Assembly: GCF_019458805.1 (NCBI RefSeq)
Contig: NZ_JAIBOA010000038.1
Coordinates: 1-32,311 of the forward strand
Reading direction: 5' to 3'
Source of the DNA: Actinomadura parmotrematis
GTDB taxonomy: Bacteria > Actinomycetota > Actinomycetes > Streptosporangiales > Streptosporangiaceae
DNA: 32,311 nucleotides
Of the stretch, positions 30,170-32,311 are shown piece by piece. Position 1 is the stretch's first letter. The number at the start of each line of letters is the position of its first letter. The position numbers were made by a program, and so were the translations under genes. Under the pieces are notes generated by a model. The model was not told the origin of the DNA and made no database searches. It worked only from the letters and a program-made list of their open reading frames with translations.

Positions 30170-32311
30170 ATGGGACTTCCCGTTTTGGCCACGTTCCTCT
30201 ACCGGCTCGGCCGGTTCTCCTTTCGCCGGCGCCGCGTCGTCGCGCTGCTCTGGGTGGGGCTGCTCGTCCTGTTCGGCGTCGGCGCGGCGACCCTGAAGGG
30301 CCCGACGTCCGACAACTTCTCCATCCCGGGCACCGAGGCGCAGCGCGCCATCGACCTCATGAAGGACCGGATGCCGCAGGCCAACGCCGACGGCGCCACC
30401 GCGCGGGTGGTGTTCGCCGCGCCCGCCGGGCACAAGGTGACCGAGCCGGCCGCCAAGGCGGCGATCGAGAAGGCGGTCGGCGGGCTCAAGGACGGCGCGC
30501 AGGTCGCCTCCGCCGTCGACCCGTTCCAGGCGAGGACGGTGTCGCCGGACGGCCGCATCGCCTACACCCAGGTCACCTACAAGGTCCCCTCGATCGACGT
30601 CACCGACGCCTCGCGCGACGCGCTGAAGGCGGCCGCCGAGCCCGGCGAGGCCGCCGGGCTGCAGGTCGAGATGGGCGGCGACGCCACCCAGACCACCCCC
30701 GAGCAGGGCGCCGGGGAGGTCATCGGCCTGGCCATCGCGGCGGTGGTGCTGGTCATCACCTTCGGCTCGCTGATCGCCGCCGGGCTGCCGCTGCTGAACG
30801 CCGTCCTCGGCGTCGGCCTGGCGATGGCGGCGATCACCGCCGCCACCGGGTTCATCGACATGAGCTCGATGACCTCCACGCTCGCGATCATGCTCGGCCT
30901 GGCCGTCACGATCGACTACTCGCTGTTCATCGTCTCGCGGTACCGGCACGAGCTGGCGGAGGGCCGCGACGGCGAGGAGGCGGCCGGCCGCGCCGTCGGC
31001 ACCGCCGGGTCGGCCGTGGTGTTCGCCGGCCTCACCGTCGTCATCGCCCTCGCCGGCCTCGCCGTCGTCGGCATTCCGATCCTCACCGAGATGGGCCTCG
31101 CCGCCGCGCTCGCCGTCGCCGTCGCCGTCCTCATCGCGCTCAGCATGCTGCCGGCGATGCTCGGCTTCGCCGGCCGCAAGGTGCTCGGCGGCGGCCTCCC
31201 CGGCCTCCGCGGCCGGAGCAGGGGCCGGACGCCGTTCGGCGAGCGCTGGGCGCGCGCCATCGTCAAGCGCCCGCTGCCGGTGCTGCTGCTCGCCGTCGTC
31301 GGCATGGGCGCCGTCGCGATCCCGACCGCGAGCCTGCGGCTCGGCCTGCCCGGCGACGAGGCCGCTCCGGCCGCCAGCAGCGAGCGCAAGGCCTACGACC
31401 TGCTCTCGCAGGGCTTCGGCGCCGGCTTCAACGGCCCCCTCATGGTCGTCGTGGACGCCGCCGACGGCGGCGGCGTGCAGGGCGCCGCGCAGCGCTTCGC
31501 CGGCCAGATCAAGGGCATGAAGGACGTGGCCGCGGTCACCCCGCCCGTGCCGAACGCGGCCGGAGACACCGCCATGCTGACCGTCGTGCCGAAGAGCGGC
31601 CCGAGCACCCAGGCCACCGAGGACCTGGTGTCGGCCATCCGCGACTCCGGCGCCGCGCTGCACGAGCAGACCGGCGCCGAGGCGATGGTGACCGGCCGGA
31701 CCGCGATGAACATCGACATCTCGGCCAAGATGAGCGGTGCCCTCGCGCCCTACCTCGCGGTCGTCGTCGGCCTGGCGTTCCTCCTGCTCATGCTGGTGTT
31801 CCGCTCGCTGCTCGTGCCGCTGAAGGCCACCCTCGGCTTCCTGCTCACGGTGCTGGCCACCTTCGGCGCGGTCGTCGCGGTGTTCCAGTGGGGCTGGCTC
31901 GGCGGCCTGTTCGGCGTGGAGACCACCGGCCCGATCATGTCGCTGATGCCGATCTTCATGATCGGCGTGGTGTTCGGCCTGGCCATGGACTACCAGGTCT
32001 TCCTGGTCACCCGGATGCGCGAGGAGTTCGTGCACGGCGCCGCGCCGACGGAGGCGATCGTGGCCGGGTTCCGGCACGGCGCCCGGGTGGTGACCGCCGC
32101 CGCCGTCATCATGATCGGCGTGTTCGCCGGGTTCCTCACCGCCGAGCAGTCCATGATCAAGATGATGGGCTTCGCGCTCGCCGTCGGTGTCGCCTTCGAC
32201 GCCTTCGTGGTACGGATGACCATCGTGCCCGCCGTCATGACCCTGTTCGGCCGCGCCGCCTGGTGGCTCCCCTCCTGGCTGGCCCGGATCCTGCCCAACG
32301 TCGACGTGGAC
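30170..32311 (+). CDS. MMPL (RND superfamily) transporter, 3' end outside the window
   Basis: This frame is open from 30170 to the window edge: 714 codons without a stop, so the end is missing. It is an MmpL-type inner-membrane transporter, which exports lipids, siderophores or drugs using the proton gradient. An N-terminal membrane helix (~23-41) is followed by a large extracytoplasmic loop (~42-182), then a helix bundle. The proton-relay pairs are visible in both halves: Asp249-Tyr250 in LAVTIDYSLFIVSRYR and Asp607-Tyr608 in GLAMDYQVFLVTRMREEF. The start is uncertain: ATG at 30170 has no clear ribosome site, and an in-frame TTG at 30185 (reading MATFLYRLGRF) fits homologue-like N-termini. 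The upstream TetR gene probably controls it. Homologues usually run 700-760 residues, so little is lost. Confidence 0.9.
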   Translation, partial: MGLPVLATFLYRLGRFSFRRRRVVALLWVGLLVLFGVGAATLKGPTSDNFSIPGTEAQRAIDLMKDRMPQANADGATARVVFAAPAGHKVTEPAAKAAIEKAVGGLKDGAQVASAVDPFQARTVSPDGRIAYTQVTYKVPSIDVTDASRDALKAAAEPGEAAGLQVEMGGDATQTTPEQGAGEVIGLAIAAVVLVITFGSLIAAGLPLLNAVLGVGLAMAAITAATGFIDMSSMTSTLAIMLGLAVTIDYSLFIVSRYRHELAEGRDGEEAAGRAVGTAGSAVVFAGLTVVIALAGLAVVGIPILTEMGLAAALAVAVAVLIALSMLPAMLGFAGRKVLGGGLPGLRGRSRGRTPFGERWARAIVKRPLPVLLLAVVGMGAVAIPTASLRLGLPGDEAAPAASSERKAYDLLSQGFGAGFNGPLMVVVDAADGGGVQGAAQRFAGQIKGMKDVAAVTPPVPNAAGDTAMLTVVPKSGPSTQATEDLVSAIRDSGAALHEQTGAEAMVTGRTAMNIDISAKMSGALAPYLAVVVGLAFLLLMLVFRSLLVPLKATLGFLLTVLATFGAVVAVFQWGWLGGLFGVETTGPIMSLMPIFMIGVVFGLAMDYQVFLVTRMREEFVHGAAPTEAIVAGFRHGARVVTAAAVIMIGVFAGFLTAEQSMIKMMGFALAVGVAFDAFVVRMTIVPAVMTLFGRAAWWLPSWLARILPNVDVD

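Noticed and set aside
29870..32077. 735-codon minus-strand frame opposite the MMPL gene
   Set aside because: It is His/Asp/Gly/Arg repeat-like shadow translation. The plus strand is open to the window edge and carries MmpL proton-relay motifs.

Overview
The window is very GC-rich (clearly above 70% by eye, with codon third positions almost all G or C). It uses GTG and TTG starts freely and packs genes with 4-base stop/start overlaps. The gene content points to an actinomycete of the Streptomyces/Streptosporangiales type, with an Actinomadura-like genome as my best guess: an SAV2177-type methyltransferase, HelD, TerD, a SnoaL-tailed sigma factor, MmpL, paired acyl-CoA dehydrogenases and an XRE/MmyB regulator. 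No tRNA, rRNA, CRISPR array, insertion sequence or prophage is visible. The first ~98 bases are an almost pure G run and look like a contig-end artefact.

Left part (0.1-8 kb) is catabolic and accessory metabolism. It holds a dienelactone hydrolase, an XRE/MmyB regulator, a flavohemoglobin (minus strand) with a long AT-richer upstream region, and a plus-strand group of gamma-glutamyl-GABA hydrolase-like amidotransferase, HSL-type esterase and crotonase (the last two overlap by 4 bases). An SRPBCC protein and an acyl-CoA dehydrogenase follow on the minus strand. Middle part (8-21.6 kb): an RtcB RNA ligase and a TetR regulator; a methyltransferase followed by an unusual biotin-carrier/carboxyltransferase fusion; an orphan degenerate ABC ATPase; a HelD RNA-polymerase recycling ATPase translationally coupled to an AlkA-like glycosylase; a coupled pair of acyl-CoA dehydrogenases behind a clear promoter and TetR-type operator; an SAV2177-type methyltransferase; and a deaminase-class amidohydrolase.

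Right part (21.6-32.3 kb) looks like a stress and envelope neighbourhood. It has a universal stress protein; a BlaI-type repressor coupled to an M56 membrane metalloprotease; a divergent TerD gene sharing a mec-like BlaI operator with them; and an SPFH/band-7 protein translationally coupled to an unusual NAD-kinase-like protein. After these come a zinc alcohol dehydrogenase, an ECF sigma factor with a SnoaL tail, a methyltransferase, a TetR regulator and an MMPL transporter that runs off the end of the window.

The strongest candidates for something new are the SPFH + divergent-motif NAD-kinase operon, the BlaI/M56/TerD switch, the biotin-carrier/carboxyltransferase fusion with no biotin carboxylase nearby, and the HelD-AlkA coupling. 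Several regulatory features can be read directly. Perfect GC hairpins lie at four of six convergent gene junctions. Four SD-less genes have a -10-like hexamer 6-8 bases before the start codon, suggesting leaderless mRNAs. Inverted repeats sit at promoters throughout. All functional statements come from reading motifs; no database search was possible.
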